Assembly: GCA_024206335.1 (NCBI GenBank) | Contig: JAAGZL010000237.1 | Coordinates: 1-49,400 of the forward strand | Length of the DNA stretch: 49,400 nt | Origin: Gammaproteobacteria bacterium | Lineage (GTDB): Bacteria > Pseudomonadota > Gammaproteobacteria > Chromatiales > Chromatiaceae | Direction of reading: 5' to 3' | In this document: in pieces, positions 19,498 to 31,389 of the stretch | Layout of the letters: each line of letters begins with the position of its first letter | How positions within the stretch are numbered: the first letter of the stretch is position 1 | Translations under genes and position numbers: made by a program | The notes under the pieces: model-generated | Seen by the model: the letters and a program-made list of their open reading frames with translations, nothing else | What the model was told of the DNA's origin: nothing | The model's database searches: none

Positions 19498-20121
19498 TCA
19501 TTCCTCAAATAGTGAGGCATCACCCTTCCCCTTCCTGGCCACAAATGGCTGCTCCTGCTCCAGGATCAGCACCGTGGTGGCCTCAAGGCCGCAGTGTCCG
19601 CCATCAATAATCACGTCCACCTCATGATCAAGGATATCCCGCATTTCATCGGGATCGGTCATGGGCAGCTCTTCACCCGGCAGAATCAGGGTGGAGCTCA
19701 TGAGTGGTTCACCCAGCTCATCCAGCAGGTGTTGCACGATGGCATTATCCGGAACCCGGATACCGATGGTCTTGCGCTTCGCATTCTGTAGCCGTCTCGG
19801 CACCTGCTTTGTCGCCTTGTGGATAAAGGTATACGGACCCGGGGTGAGTGATTTCAGGAGACGGTAGTGCTGATTGTCCACCCGGGCATAGGTGGCGATC
19901 TCAGATAGATCACGGCACACCAGGGTGAAGTTATGCTTGTCATCCAGGCGTCGGATACGCCGGATACGGTCCATGGCGCTCTTGTTACCGATCTGGCACC
20001 CCAGGGCGTAGCTTGAATCCGTGGGATAGATCACCAGCCCGCCCCGACGAATGATCTCCACCGTCTGATGAATGAGGCGTTGCTGGGGGTTGTCCGGGTG
20101 AATGTGGAAATACTGCGCCAT
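19498..20121 (-). CDS. yciO: YciO/Sua5 family protein (threonylcarbamoyl-AMP synthase-like)
   Basis: A 207-residue YrdC/Sua5-fold protein. The family features RRGGLVIYPTDSSYALGC, RIRRLDDKHNFTLVCRDL, LTPGPYTFIHKATKQVPRR and TIGIRVPDNAI are present; the KRKTIGIRVPD and PMSSTL-type segment follow YciO rather than TsaC. YciO resembles the enzyme that makes the t6A37 precursor but is generally not essential, and its role is less clear. I start at ATG 20121 (MAQYFHIHPDN, the typical YciO N-terminus); the frame extends five codons to a TTG. It lies 38 bp after rnm, as in E. coli. Confidence 0.9.
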   Translation of the reverse strand: MAQYFHIHPDNPQQRLIHQTVEIIRRGGLVIYPTDSSYALGCQIGNKSAMDRIRRIRRLDDKHNFTLVCRDLSEIATYARVDNQHYRLLKSLTPGPYTFIHKATKQVPRRLQNAKRKTIGIRVPDNAIVQHLLDELGEPLMSSTLILPGEELPMTDPDEMRDILDHEVDVIIDGGHCGLEATTVLILEQEQPFVARKGKGDASLFEE

Positions 20122-20159
20122 GCTGAAGAATGCCAATAATTGGTAAAGTTATTATGTGG

Positions 20160-21017
20160 TTAGAGAGAGATCGCCTGATCCCGCCGGTTCCAGTTATGCC
20201 AAATAGGGGCAACACCATCCGGGATACCCAGCATCCGGCCAACCTCTATCCGGGAGTGTTCCGGGCCGTGGAAATCAGATCCCACCGAACCCATAAGCTC
20301 AAAGTCCATGGCATGCCGCGCCATGGTCAGGCAATTATCCCTTGTATAGTTACCGGATACCACCTCTATTGCATCCCCACCCAACTCCACAAACTCATCC
20401 AGCAGGCGACGCAGCTTGGTGCGGGTAAAGGGGTATCTTGCCGGATGGGCAATTACCGACTGACCACCCGCATCCCGAATCCAGCTCACCACCTGCTCCA
20501 GGCTGGCCCAACTGCCCGGTACATATCCTGGCTTTCCGCTGACAATATACTTTTTAAACACCTTCGACATGGTTTCCACATAGCCACGGTCCACCAGAAA
20601 TCGGGCAAAGTGGGTACGACTGATGAGATGCCCGTTGGAGAACGCCTTGGCACCGGCATAGGCGCCTTTGATCCCCTCTTTTTCCAGACGCCGCCCCATC
20701 TCAATCGCCCGCTCCTCCCGCTGCTCCCGTAGCTGCAACAGCCCCCGTTGCAACTGCTTACATCCGGTATCCACACCCAGACCCACCACATGGATAATGT
20801 ATGGTGCCCAGGTTACGGATATCTCCACACCTGGAACCAGCTGAATACCCAGACGCTGGGCTGCACCCTCAGCCTCAGATATACCCTCGGTGGAGTCGTG
20901 ATCGGTCAGGGCCAATACCGACACCCCGGCCCGGTGGGCACGCTCCACCAGATCACCCGGAGTCAGGGTGCCATCGGAGGCGGTGGAGTGGGTATGCAGG
21001 TCGTACAGAGGGTTCAT
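20160..21017 (-). CDS. rnm: PHP-domain 5'-3' exoribonuclease / nucleoside bisphosphatase (RNase AM, YciV)
   Basis: A 285-residue PHP-family metal-dependent phosphoesterase. Metal-binding motifs are LHTHSTASDGTLTP at the N-terminus, LTDHDSTEG, PGVEISVTW, the VIAHPARY segment and the C-terminal GSDFHGPEH. E. coli RNase AM (YciV/TrpH) matures the 5' ends of rRNAs and hydrolyses 3',5'-nucleoside bisphosphates. Synteny with yciO and rluB agrees with this assignment. No strong ribosome-binding site precedes the ATG. Confidence 0.92.
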   Translation of the reverse strand: MNPLYDLHTHSTASDGTLTPGDLVERAHRAGVSVLALTDHDSTEGISEAEGAAQRLGIQLVPGVEISVTWAPYIIHVVGLGVDTGCKQLQRGLLQLREQREERAIEMGRRLEKEGIKGAYAGAKAFSNGHLISRTHFARFLVDRGYVETMSKVFKKYIVSGKPGYVPGSWASLEQVVSWIRDAGGQSVIAHPARYPFTRTKLRRLLDEFVELGGDAIEVVSGNYTRDNCLTMARHAMDFELMGSVGSDFHGPEHSRIEVGRMLGIPDGVAPIWHNWNRRDQAISL

Positions 21018-21202
21018 GGATGATTTGGCCAGGGATTGGAGTCTATTGCAGTAAGATTATGGAAGCTGCTGACATTATAACTGTTTCTCCCAATAACGTC
21101 CCCATTCAACCCGACTGCTTCTGCTCTGATCCCGACTGGGTTAAGATCCTGATCAATCACAAACAATAACCAAATCCACATCAAATTCTGGAGAACTCTG
21201 TA

Positions 21203-21502
21203 ATGTTATACGCAATCATGGGATCAGATCGTGAGGACAGTCTTGAGATGCGCCTGAAGGTACGCCCGGAACACCTGGAGCGCATCAAGGCCCTACAAGA
21301 GGAGGGACGCCTGATCCTGGCAGGACCCCACCCCAGCATCGATAGTGAAGACCCGGGTCCGGCCGGGTTCAGCGGCAGCCTGATCGTGGCCGAATTTGAT
21401 AGTCTGGAGATGGCCCTGGAGTGGGCAGAGCAGGACCCCTATGCCCTGAACGGGGTGTTCACCACCGTCTCGGTTAAACCATTCAAAAAGGTTCTGCCCT
21501 GA
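21203..21502 (+). CDS. yciI: YciI family protein
   Basis: A 99-residue protein of the YciI family, a ferredoxin-like fold of unknown biochemical role related to muconolactone isomerase/chlorite-dismutase-like folds. Typical segments are [54 protein letters not shown] and the C-terminal [17 protein letters not shown] with the conserved Asp-Pro-Tyr. The ribosome-binding site is GGAGA about 10 nt upstream. It is divergent from rnm, with a 185-bp gap, and converges with the gene at 21514. Confidence 0.93.
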   Translation: MLYAIMGSDREDSLEMRLKVRPEHLERIKALQEEGRLILAGPHPSIDSEDPGPAGFSGSLIVAEFDSLEMALEWAEQDPYALNGVFTTVSVKPFKKVLP

Positions 21503-21513
21503 ATTGATCCGGA

Positions 21514-21798
21514 CTACTCTTTGTCCCCGCCTTTGGATGACATATTGCCGATATCGGTAACGGAAACCACCTTGGTATCAGGTGGCTCGTCCACATAGTA
21601 CGGTTTCTCCACCACGGCCCCGGCTGCATCTGCCAGTTCGCGCTCGCGTACAGCAATCAGCTTCAGGCATTCACGCACATCCATGGTGGTCTGTTCTGAC
21701 AGGGGGGCGGGAGAACCAGGGGCCGGGGTGATTTCACGAATTACTGAGGTGAGCACCTTGCGCATCACCATCAGGATATCTCTCTCTTTGGATGGCAT
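21514..21798 (-). CDS. Small hypothetical protein
   Basis: A 94-residue protein I do not recognise. The N-terminal half is helical and basic (ERDILMVMRKVLTSVIRE), followed by a proline-rich turn (PAPGSPAPLSEQT), a helix with RECLKLIAVRERELADA, and a polar, likely disordered C-terminus. There is no signal peptide or membrane segment. It reads as a soluble, regulatory-size protein. The reading frame is good (ATG start, balanced base composition like the core genes), and it converges with yciI with 11 bp between stops. Function unknown. Confidence 0.65.
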   Translation of the reverse strand: MPSKERDILMVMRKVLTSVIREITPAPGSPAPLSEQTTMDVRECLKLIAVRERELADAAGAVVEKPYYVDEPPDTKVVSVTDIGNMSSKGGDKE

Positions 21799-22009
21799 AA
21801 CTGGTCCTAATCTATTGGAAAGATATAGATTTTACCTGCTTTTGATTGGATTTGTGCCGTTATCTATTTAATGGTGTGATTTACAGGTTTGATCAACTGG
21901 CAAGAGCTGATCATTAGATTACAATCTAGATCGGTGTCTACACGCATAATATTCACGCATTTTTGGCTGCGATAGTATATACTTATATCTGTACTTTCAT
22001 CCGAGGCGG

Positions 22010-22237
22010 GTGTTGATAGCACATGGAATAATTCAGAAGTGGTGCAACAGATCTGCGACCCTACTCCCGTCCAAGGTGCTGTCTACAGCAGGTATCAATA
22101 ATAACGGTAAAGTGGATATCCAGACCGATAACAGTCACATGGTAATCCAAAAGTACATGCACACCCTGGAGATGACACCCGTCATAGAAGGCCTGGCAAA
22201 GGCTATTTCCCTAATCGACGAGATGAATGATCGCTGA
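22010..22237 (+). CDS. MazE/AbrB-like antitoxin, orphan
   Basis: A 75-residue frame whose first 45 residues resemble the swapped-hairpin AbrB domain of MazE: IIQKWCNRSATLLPSKVL, then STAGINNNGKVDIQTDN and HMVIQK, matching the family pattern KWGNS-(A)-xxxPxxxL...GxxxGxxVxI...xxIxI. The tail (MTPVIEGLAKAIS) resembles the MazE toxin-binding segment. The canonical WGNS is WCNR here. The start is GTG 22010 or TTG 22013, both served by GAGG. No MazF or other toxin follows in the 285 bp before the next gene, so it is an orphan or a relic. Confidence 0.55.
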   Translation: MLIAHGIIQKWCNRSATLLPSKVLSTAGINNNGKVDIQTDNSHMVIQKYMHTLEMTPVIEGLAKAISLIDEMNDR

Positions 22238-22522
22238 TATTCACTCATTGATAAGTTAGTACATAGGAAGTAGCGCGATAGATCTGGGTTCAGACTTTTT
22301 GTCCATTTTTTAAAGGACGCGCTAAAAAACCAACTGATTCAACGGACCATTTGAGCGCATCCAGTACCAAATCACATGATAAGGTCGATGGTATTAGCAA
22401 TTGCGTCATTAAAAGGAGATTCTACTTATTAATATCTAAGTTGAAATTGCAAAGAACGATAGGATTGAATCTAAATAGTAGTTTTCAGTGCCTGCTGTCA
22501 CTATTACCCTTTAATAAGTAAA
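22238..22522. other. Spacer in accessory island
   Basis: 285 bp, A+T-rich, between the MazE-like frame and the membrane-effector-like gene. I see no toxin gene, no tRNA and no insertion-sequence end. AAGGAG at 22412-22417 looks like a ribosome-binding site but no start codon follows at a useful distance. Confidence 0.45.
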
Positions 22523-23293
22523 GTGTCCCAAGATTACCTGGATAGTTCGATTAATTTTTACACTACCTCAATTCCCAAAATAACCACATGGGGCCATGAA
22601 ATGATCGACGACGCCAATTCACCTATAGCAGAAATACAAAAGCCAACCCAAACCGGAGAGAAGCCCCTGGGAGATGACGCTACAAAACTTATTAAAAAAA
22701 AGGGTAAAAAAAAGAAAACCAATAAGAACGGTACAATAGGATCACGTCGCGGTGTTGAGACTTTATTGAGGAATTCCTACCGGGCACATTTAGACTTGAT
22801 TGCTTTGGCTGCAACAAAAGCCAATATTATGATCTCCATTAATGGGCTTATTCTGTCATTTTTATTCATCTCAGAGGCTTTTGTCATGTCTGCAGAGCCA
22901 CTGCTTGAATTACCTACTGGGGTATTTCTGCTAACATGTTTTCTCTCGATGATATTTGCAATTCTTTCGGCTCTTCCTGATCGCAATCAAAACAAATGGA
23001 CTGTTAATGATTTTATGCAAGATAGGGCTAACCTACTGCTTTTTGAAGACTATGCCGATCTATCAGAAGATGAGTATAAGACCGCTATGTTCAACATGCT
23101 ACAAAACAGCCCTCGCATCTACAGCAGCATGGTAAGACAACTACATAGCCTAGGCCTGCATGTAAACAAAAGAATGAAATTATTACATGTGGCGTATACC
23201 GTTTTTATGATTGGCTTAGGTATAAGCATGCTCACCTTCTTTATTGTTCTGGTTTATATATCATTCGAGGGCGGAGGGGCAAACGTGTCTTGA
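22523..23293 (+). CDS. DUF5706 / Pycsar-effector-like membrane protein
   Basis: A 256-residue protein whose C-terminal two thirds resemble the DUF5706 (Pycsar TM effector) domain. Visible are LLRNSYRAHLDLIALAATKA (the conserved Arg-Asn...His-Leu-x-x-Ala-x-x-Lys-Ala helix) running into TM1 (~102-123), TM2 (~132-152), an acidic loop (LSEDEYKTAMFNML) and the SMVRQLHSLGL ... RMKLLHVAYTVFMIGL segment into TM3 (~221-248). In Pycsar, such proteins are activated by cCMP or cUMP and depolarise the membrane. No cyclase is nearby. The N-terminus is polar with a lysine-rich run (56-68). The GTG start has a poor ribosome site; ATG 22601 is an alternative. Bases 22681-22740 contain only 15 G or C, pointing to foreign origin. 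Confidence 0.75.
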   Translation: MSQDYLDSSINFYTTSIPKITTWGHEMIDDANSPIAEIQKPTQTGEKPLGDDATKLIKKKGKKKKTNKNGTIGSRRGVETLLRNSYRAHLDLIALAATKANIMISINGLILSFLFISEAFVMSAEPLLELPTGVFLLTCFLSMIFAILSALPDRNQNKWTVNDFMQDRANLLLFEDYADLSEDEYKTAMFNMLQNSPRIYSSMVRQLHSLGLHVNKRMKLLHVAYTVFMIGLGISMLTFFIVLVYISFEGGGANVS

Positions 23294-23300
23294 ATTAATA

Positions 23301-24338
23301 ATGCATGAAAAAAAAGTAACTAAAATAAGGCTTACGAAACTGCAATGGTCCGCAGCATTCATATTGATATGCATAACCGGATCTCTTTTAGCTCAAACTA
23401 AAGAAGACTGGCTTTTTCCAAGATTTTTGGAGTTTCGAGAGACAAAAGGTATATATGAACCATCTGGAATAGTACAACTGCCAGACCAAAGGCTGGTTGT
23501 GGTCGAAGATGAAAGAAAGGCTGCTGTAAGTATCATATCGCTTGCTGCCAACGGTGACATACATGCAACCCCGATAAAACGTGAGTCACTTATCAGAAGT
23601 CGCAATGGTCTACGTAGCTTAGGCAAGCTAAATGATCTAGAAGGCATGGCAGTCGATAAAAACGGCAGTCTGTACGCTATCACCTCATACTCACGCACAG
23701 AAAAAAGAGGTAGAGCCAGTCCAACAAGAGAAAAACTGGTGCGCTTTCAAATAGAGGGAGATCGCATCATAAATGCGCAGCTAGTATTGGACCTTAAAAA
23801 GCACATCACAGCACAGTTTCCAGTACTGAAAAAAGCAGCCAAAGCCAGGTCCAAGCGAAAAACCAAAGGACTGGCAATAGAAGGAATGTCATTTGACAAG
23901 TCAGGTAAACACCTATGGTTAGGCTTTCGCAGCCCCTTAAAAGATAACAAAGCCATTATTATAGTCTTGCATAATCCTGAGGAGGTCTTCAAACATAAAA
24001 CGCCACATTTTTCAGAAACTCTTTTAGACTTAAATGGCGCTGGCATCCGCAGCCTGTCTTATGATGCAAACCTGAATGGCTATCTAATTCTCGCTCGGCG
24101 AGAAGACAAAAAAAAGATGCCTTTTGAACTATGGTTCTGGAGCGGTAATGTGAATGACGATGCGCATCAGGTCAAAATAGATGGCATAGACAGCTTACGC
24201 AGAGCAGAAGCTATCACTCCGATAAAGCTGGGTAACCATGAGGGGATTATAATTTTCAGTGATGAAGGTAATGCTCACAAAGGGAAACAAGGGCGCTATA
24301 TCTTGCTCAAATATGACCAGATCATTATTGGCCAATAG
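23301..24338 (+). CDS. Exported DUF3616 domain protein
   Basis: A 345-residue protein starting at ATG 23301, 7 bp after the effector-like gene, so the two probably form one operon. A hydrophobic N-terminal segment (SAAFILICITGSLLA, ~17-31) acts as a signal peptide or anchor. The rest matches the DUF3616 pattern: GKLNDLEGMAVDKNGSLYAI, the REKLVRF segment, LAIEGMSFDKSGKHLWLGFR followed by SPL, LLDLNGAGIRSLSYD, LILARREDKKKMPFELWFW and EGIIIFSDEG. The repeated Glu-Gly/Gly-Ile-Arg motifs suggest a beta-propeller-like fold in the periplasm. Molecular function of DUF3616 is not established. The longer frame from 23244 overlaps the upstream gene and is less likely. Confidence 0.75.
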   Translation: MHEKKVTKIRLTKLQWSAAFILICITGSLLAQTKEDWLFPRFLEFRETKGIYEPSGIVQLPDQRLVVVEDERKAAVSIISLAANGDIHATPIKRESLIRSRNGLRSLGKLNDLEGMAVDKNGSLYAITSYSRTEKRGRASPTREKLVRFQIEGDRIINAQLVLDLKKHITAQFPVLKKAAKARSKRKTKGLAIEGMSFDKSGKHLWLGFRSPLKDNKAIIIVLHNPEEVFKHKTPHFSETLLDLNGAGIRSLSYDANLNGYLILARREDKKKMPFELWFWSGNVNDDAHQVKIDGIDSLRRAEAITPIKLGNHEGIIIFSDEGNAHKGKQGRYILLKYDQIIIGQ

Positions 24339-24383
24339 GTTACCTAGTTTTCTGATAAGAAAAAAGATTGGAACTATGATCTG

Positions 24384-24399
24384 TTCTCCCTGAGGAGAA
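24384..24399 (+). terminator. Possible terminator hairpin after DUF3616 gene
   Basis: TTCTCC (24384-24389) pairs with GGAGAA (24394-24399) around a 4-nt loop, followed by TTGTATT. A short stem with a poor U-tract; it lies 45 bp past the DUF3616 stop. The remaining bases to the ligA stop at 24528 show no gene I recognise. Confidence 0.4.
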
Positions 24400-24527
24400 T
24401 TGTATTAAACACTACCTGCAAGGCGGGTAGCATGACCCTAAATCCGTAGGTTCAGCACGGCGCATACGCAGCCTCTTGATCCTCAAGCAGTACAGTCTCT
24501 GCCTGGAACAAAAGGCAATTGATTCAA

Positions 24528-27463
<2,936 letters not shown>

Positions 27464-27604
27464 TGGGTGGTGTCGAGCCTCTTAATATTATTGAGCTATT
27501 CCTGCTTCAAGCATACCACGGTAGATACATTTGTTAAGGGCATTGGACCCTGGTTTGTATAACAGGGTTCAAATATCAAGGCATTAAGCTGTATGCCGCT
27601 CAAC

Positions 27605-30600
27605 CTATTTGGCAACCATCATAGCTGCCTCATCCAGGTCTACAGATACCAGCCTGGAGACACCAGCCTCATGCATGGTTACACCGGTCAGATGGTGGGC
27701 TATCTCCATGGTCAGCTTGTTGTGGGTAATGAAGATAAACTGCACCTTATCCGACATGGATTTTACCAGCTCACAATAGCGACTGACATTGGCATCATCC
27801 AGTGGTGCATCCACCTCATCCAACATGCAGAATGGGGATGGATTGAGGCTAAAGATGGCAAACACCAGGGCCACTGCAGTCAGTGCCTTCTCACCACCAG
27901 AGAGCAGATGAATACTGGAGTTACGCTTGCCAGGTGGCCGTGCCATTACCGTTACCCCTGTATCCAGCAGGTCATCATCGGTCAGCTGCAGATAGGCATG
28001 GCCACCACCAAACAGACGTGGAAACTTCTCCTGCAGTCCGGCATTTACTTTATCAAAGGTCTCCTTGAATCTGGTGCGGGTTTCGCGGTCAATCTTGCGA
28101 ATAGCGTTCTCCAGGGTCTCCAGAGACTTGGTCACATCTTCGTGTTGTGAATCCAGGTACTGCTTGCGCTCTGACTGCTCCTGGTACTCATCAATAGCTG
28201 CCAGGTTGATTGGTCCCAAACGCCGGATGCGCATATCCATCCGCTCCAGCTCCTGCTCCCACTGTTCAATTGTGGCATCCTCTGGCAGGTTGCTGGTCAA
28301 ATCATCCCGTGCAAATCCAGACTCATCGATCTGCTCATCGATGGTCTTGTAGCGAACCAAAATCTCCTGATGCTGCAGCCTGCCCTGATCCAGGATAGTA
28401 CGTTCCTTCTCTACCTCCTGCTCTGCCTCACCCCGCTCCTGTTCATGTTTACGCAGGGCAGTCTCAATCTGCTCCAGAGTTTTGCGTGCAGCCTGCATTT
28501 CGCTTTCGATTCCCACGCGCAATTGTAGCTGCTGTTCCAGGTTTTGGTTGTTCTGTTCCAATGGTACATGACTCTCTTCTATGGAACTGGTTAACTCATC
28601 CCGGCGCGCCGAAAAGTGGGTAATCTGGGTCTTCATTCGCTCCAGATTCTGCTGCAGTGATTGCTGGGAGGAACGCATGGATTCAATACGCAGGGCGATC
28701 TCGTGGGCTTTGCTGCGGAGATCCAAGGCCTGGTCTCTGGTGTCAGCGCGCTGAGAGCGCAATTGATCCCGGCGTTTTATAAGCTCTTCTCGCTGTCCGG
28801 CCAAATTCTCCATCTCAGACAGGGCCGCATGCAGCTTGGTTCGGGCCTGGGTAACCTCTTCCTGTTCCCGCTGCTGTTGCTCCTGCAGCTCGCTGATCTC
28901 ACGACTGATATTGGCGTTACGGTTCTTCTGTTGCTCGGCCCGCGCCACCCGGCCACTCAGATTGGAGCGGATGTCAGAAAGGGCTCGGTTCACCTGATTC
29001 ATCTGGTTCTGGATCTGGTCACGAGCCTGTTCTGCCTGTTGCAGCCCATCTCTCACATCCTGCACTGCAACATTTAGCCCCTCTACCCTGGTCTGGAGCT
29101 GCTCCTTTTTCCCAGCCAGCTCACGCATCTCCTGTTCCCGTTCCAGTACACCGGAGGTCTCTCCTGTCTCCCGGTTCAGACGCAGCCAGTTACTGCCAAC
29201 CCAGATACCACTGCGGGTGATTACAGATTCACCTGGATTAAGTGCACCACGCATGGCCAGCGCCTGTGGCAGGTCATCTGCCACCCTTACTCCAGACATC
29301 AGTGAGCCAAGATCCCAGGGGACCTTGACCTTGTGCAGGAGTGTTCCGGCGTCCCGGTTGCCAGCAGTGGTGCCGGCACTGGTATCGAATAGTGTAAGAA
29401 GTCCGTTCTGCAGTGCCTCCAGATTATCGGCCACGCCATCCAGGCCGTCGGCACAAATGGCCTGCAGATGGAATCCTAGCACCGTCTCCACTGCCTGCTG
29501 CCAGCCGTCTTCCACCTCAATCTTTTCCGCCAGTCTGGTCGCCTTATCCAGTTGGTGGCGTTCCAACCACTGGGCACTCTCCTGGCCCTGTTTTCCCAGG
29601 GCCGCTTCCTGCAGGGTTTCCAGGGAGGCCTGACGTCCACTCAGCCGCTGCAGTTCCGCCAACACCTCATTGCGCTCGGCCTGCAGACTGCTATTCTTCT
29701 CACGGGCGGTGGAGATGGCCACGCCAGACCGTTCAAGCTGGCCCTGAAGCACTCCAACCTGGGCCTGTTGCCGCTGTTCCTGCTCCTGAAATTGTAAAAT
29801 CTCCTGTTGCAGACTAGGCTCCAGCAGGCGCTCCAGCTCTGACTCCAGCCGCTGCAGTCGCATCTGGTGGTTCTTCTCCTGCTGCTCCAGCTGGTTGATC
29901 CGGGTGCGCTCCACCTGCGCCACCTGTGCCGGTTCAGCGGCATGCCGATTAAACTCATCCCACTCACTCTGCCAACTATTTACCTCCTGCTCGGCCCGGG
30001 ATAGCTCCTCCGCCGCAGAGCGTTCTAACTTTCTGGCCTCCTGCAGGTGCGGGTCATCCTGTTCCAGGACCCGGTTGATCTCCTTCAGCCTCTCACTGTC
30101 CTGCTGCTGGTGGTCCGTGGACTCCTGCCAGGAGTGCTGAGTCTGTTCCAGGTCCAGCTCCTGCTGCTGCCGCACCTCGGTGCTATATTTTATGGTCTGT
30201 TCCAAACGGGCAATCTCGGCGCCAACCGCGTAGAAACGGCCCTGGACCGCATTGAAACCATCATTGGCCTCAGTATGCTCCTCCCGCTCTTGCTCAATCC
30301 TGGCCTCCAGACTACGCTGCTTGGCCAGGGCGGCCTCCATCACCGTGGTCTGATCCCGCAATCTCTTCTCACCCAGCTGCAGTTCTGCACCCATACCCTG
30401 CCAACGCAATGCCAGCAGCTCTGCATGCATACGACGATCTTGCTGTTTTAGTATTTTATACCTTTCAGCCGTGGCCGACTGGCGCTTTAAGCGCTGAAGT
30501 TGTTTCTCAACTTCTTCACGTAAGTCATCTAATCTACTAAGATTATCTCTGGTTCTCTTGATGCGATTTTCAGTCTCGCGCCGCCGCTCCTTGTATTTGG

Positions 30601-31111
30601 AGATGCCCGCAGCCTCTTCTAGAAATGCACGCAGATCCTCAGGTTTGGCCTCGATCAGGCGGGAGATCATGCCCTGTTCGATTATGGAATAGCTGCGTGG
30701 CCCCAGCCCGGTGCCCAAAAACAGGTCGGTGATATCACGACGGCGACAGCGTACCCCATTCATTATGTAGCTGGACTGGCCATCCCGATGCACCTGACGT
30801 TTTACCGATATCTGGTTGTATTTGGCGTATTGGCCTCCGGCACCGCCATCACTGTTATCAAACAGCAGCTCAATACTGGCGGAACCGATGGGTTTCCTGG
30901 TAGAGGAGCCGTTGAAGATCACATCCGCCATGGATTCGCCACGCAGCATCTTGGCAGAGCTCTCGCCCATGACCCAGCGCACGGCATCGATGATATTGGA
31001 CTTCCCGCAGCCATTCGGGCCCACAACACAGACCAGGTTGCTGGGGATATTTACGGTGGTTGGGTCTACGAAAGACTTGAATCCTGCCAGTTTTATTTTT
31101 TCCAAACGCAT
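27605..31111 (-). CDS. smc: Chromosome segregation protein SMC
   Basis: ATPase core of the bacterial condensin. The 1168 residues have the standard layout: N-terminal head with MRLEKIKLAGFKSFVDPTTV and Walker A GPNGCGKSNI (~32-41), a long coiled coil, a hinge at about 500-650, a returning coiled coil, and a C-terminal head with signature LLSGGEKALTAVALVFAI and Walker B MLDEVDAPLDDANV. The glutamine- and glutamate-rich coils explain the many open frames on the other strand. With scpA and scpB at 15.9-17.5 kb the complex is complete; the loci are separate, as usual. A short dyad (ACCCTG/CAGGGT, 27547-27568) lies between smc and zipA. Confidence 0.97.
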   Translation of the reverse strand: MRLEKIKLAGFKSFVDPTTVNIPSNLVCVVGPNGCGKSNIIDAVRWVMGESSAKMLRGESMADVIFNGSSTRKPIGSASIELLFDNSDGGAGGQYAKYNQISVKRQVHRDGQSSYIMNGVRCRRRDITDLFLGTGLGPRSYSIIEQGMISRLIEAKPEDLRAFLEEAAGISKYKERRRETENRIKRTRDNLSRLDDLREEVEKQLQRLKRQSATAERYKILKQQDRRMHAELLALRWQGMGAELQLGEKRLRDQTTVMEAALAKQRSLEARIEQEREEHTEANDGFNAVQGRFYAVGAEIARLEQTIKYSTEVRQQQELDLEQTQHSWQESTDHQQQDSERLKEINRVLEQDDPHLQEARKLERSAAEELSRAEQEVNSWQSEWDEFNRHAAEPAQVAQVERTRINQLEQQEKNHQMRLQRLESELERLLEPSLQQEILQFQEQEQRQQAQVGVLQGQLERSGVAISTAREKNSSLQAERNEVLAELQRLSGRQASLETLQEAALGKQGQESAQWLERHQLDKATRLAEKIEVEDGWQQAVETVLGFHLQAICADGLDGVADNLEALQNGLLTLFDTSAGTTAGNRDAGTLLHKVKVPWDLGSLMSGVRVADDLPQALAMRGALNPGESVITRSGIWVGSNWLRLNRETGETSGVLEREQEMRELAGKKEQLQTRVEGLNVAVQDVRDGLQQAEQARDQIQNQMNQVNRALSDIRSNLSGRVARAEQQKNRNANISREISELQEQQQREQEEVTQARTKLHAALSEMENLAGQREELIKRRDQLRSQRADTRDQALDLRSKAHEIALRIESMRSSQQSLQQNLERMKTQITHFSARRDELTSSIEESHVPLEQNNQNLEQQLQLRVGIESEMQAARKTLEQIETALRKHEQERGEAEQEVEKERTILDQGRLQHQEILVRYKTIDEQIDESGFARDDLTSNLPEDATIEQWEQELERMDMRIRRLGPINLAAIDEYQEQSERKQYLDSQHEDVTKSLETLENAIRKIDRETRTRFKETFDKVNAGLQEKFPRLFGGGHAYLQLTDDDLLDTGVTVMARPPGKRNSSIHLLSGGEKALTAVALVFAIFSLNPSPFCMLDEVDAPLDDANVSRYCELVKSMSDKVQFIFITHNKLTMEIAHHLTGVTMHEAGVSRLVSVDLDEAAMMVAK

Positions 31112-31389
31112 AGGCGCTAAAGATACAGTTTGGCCGTGCTCGATACAAGGGGGTTATAAAATATAATACACTTAAGATATGTAATGTTACTTGTTGTTTT
31201 ATATTGTTATTTATTGATTTTGTATGAATCTTGGTCACCCAAAACAGTGCCACGGTCACACTCTACCAAAAAACCCCAACACGGGACCCATGCTGGAGCC
31301 GGAGCCATGCACAATCTATATATGGAGTAGTTACTAGTTGTTCCGTATAATCAGCAGCCAATTTTCACTAATTATCTAAGATAAACAAC
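31112..31389. other. smc-queF divergent intergenic region
   Basis: 278 bp, very A+T-rich next to smc (31150-31230) and more G+C-rich near 31270-31310. It must hold the smc and queF promoters. I looked for a preQ1 riboswitch before queF and saw no convincing one, and no gene. Confidence 0.45.

Noticed and set aside
13811-22395. AAGGTCGATGGTA occurs near 13811 and near 22381.
   Set aside because: A single match of this length is expected by chance within a window of this size, and the flanks do not align.
22238-22522. A MazF-like toxin behind the MazE-like frame.
   Set aside because: No open frame of useful length and no toxin-like motif in this interval.
24400-24527. Fragment with a minus-strand frame of about 30 residues and small hairpins, considered as a tRNA or intron remnant.
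   Set aside because: It has no tRNA arms and no recognisable intron-protein motif.
27605-31111. Many long plus-strand open frames opposite smc.
   Set aside because: They are produced by the Gln/Glu-rich coiled-coil codons of smc and lack independent signals.
31260-31389. Possible preQ1 riboswitch before queF.
   Set aside because: No short stem-loop with the A-rich tail typical of preQ1-I was visible, and base composition there does not suggest one.
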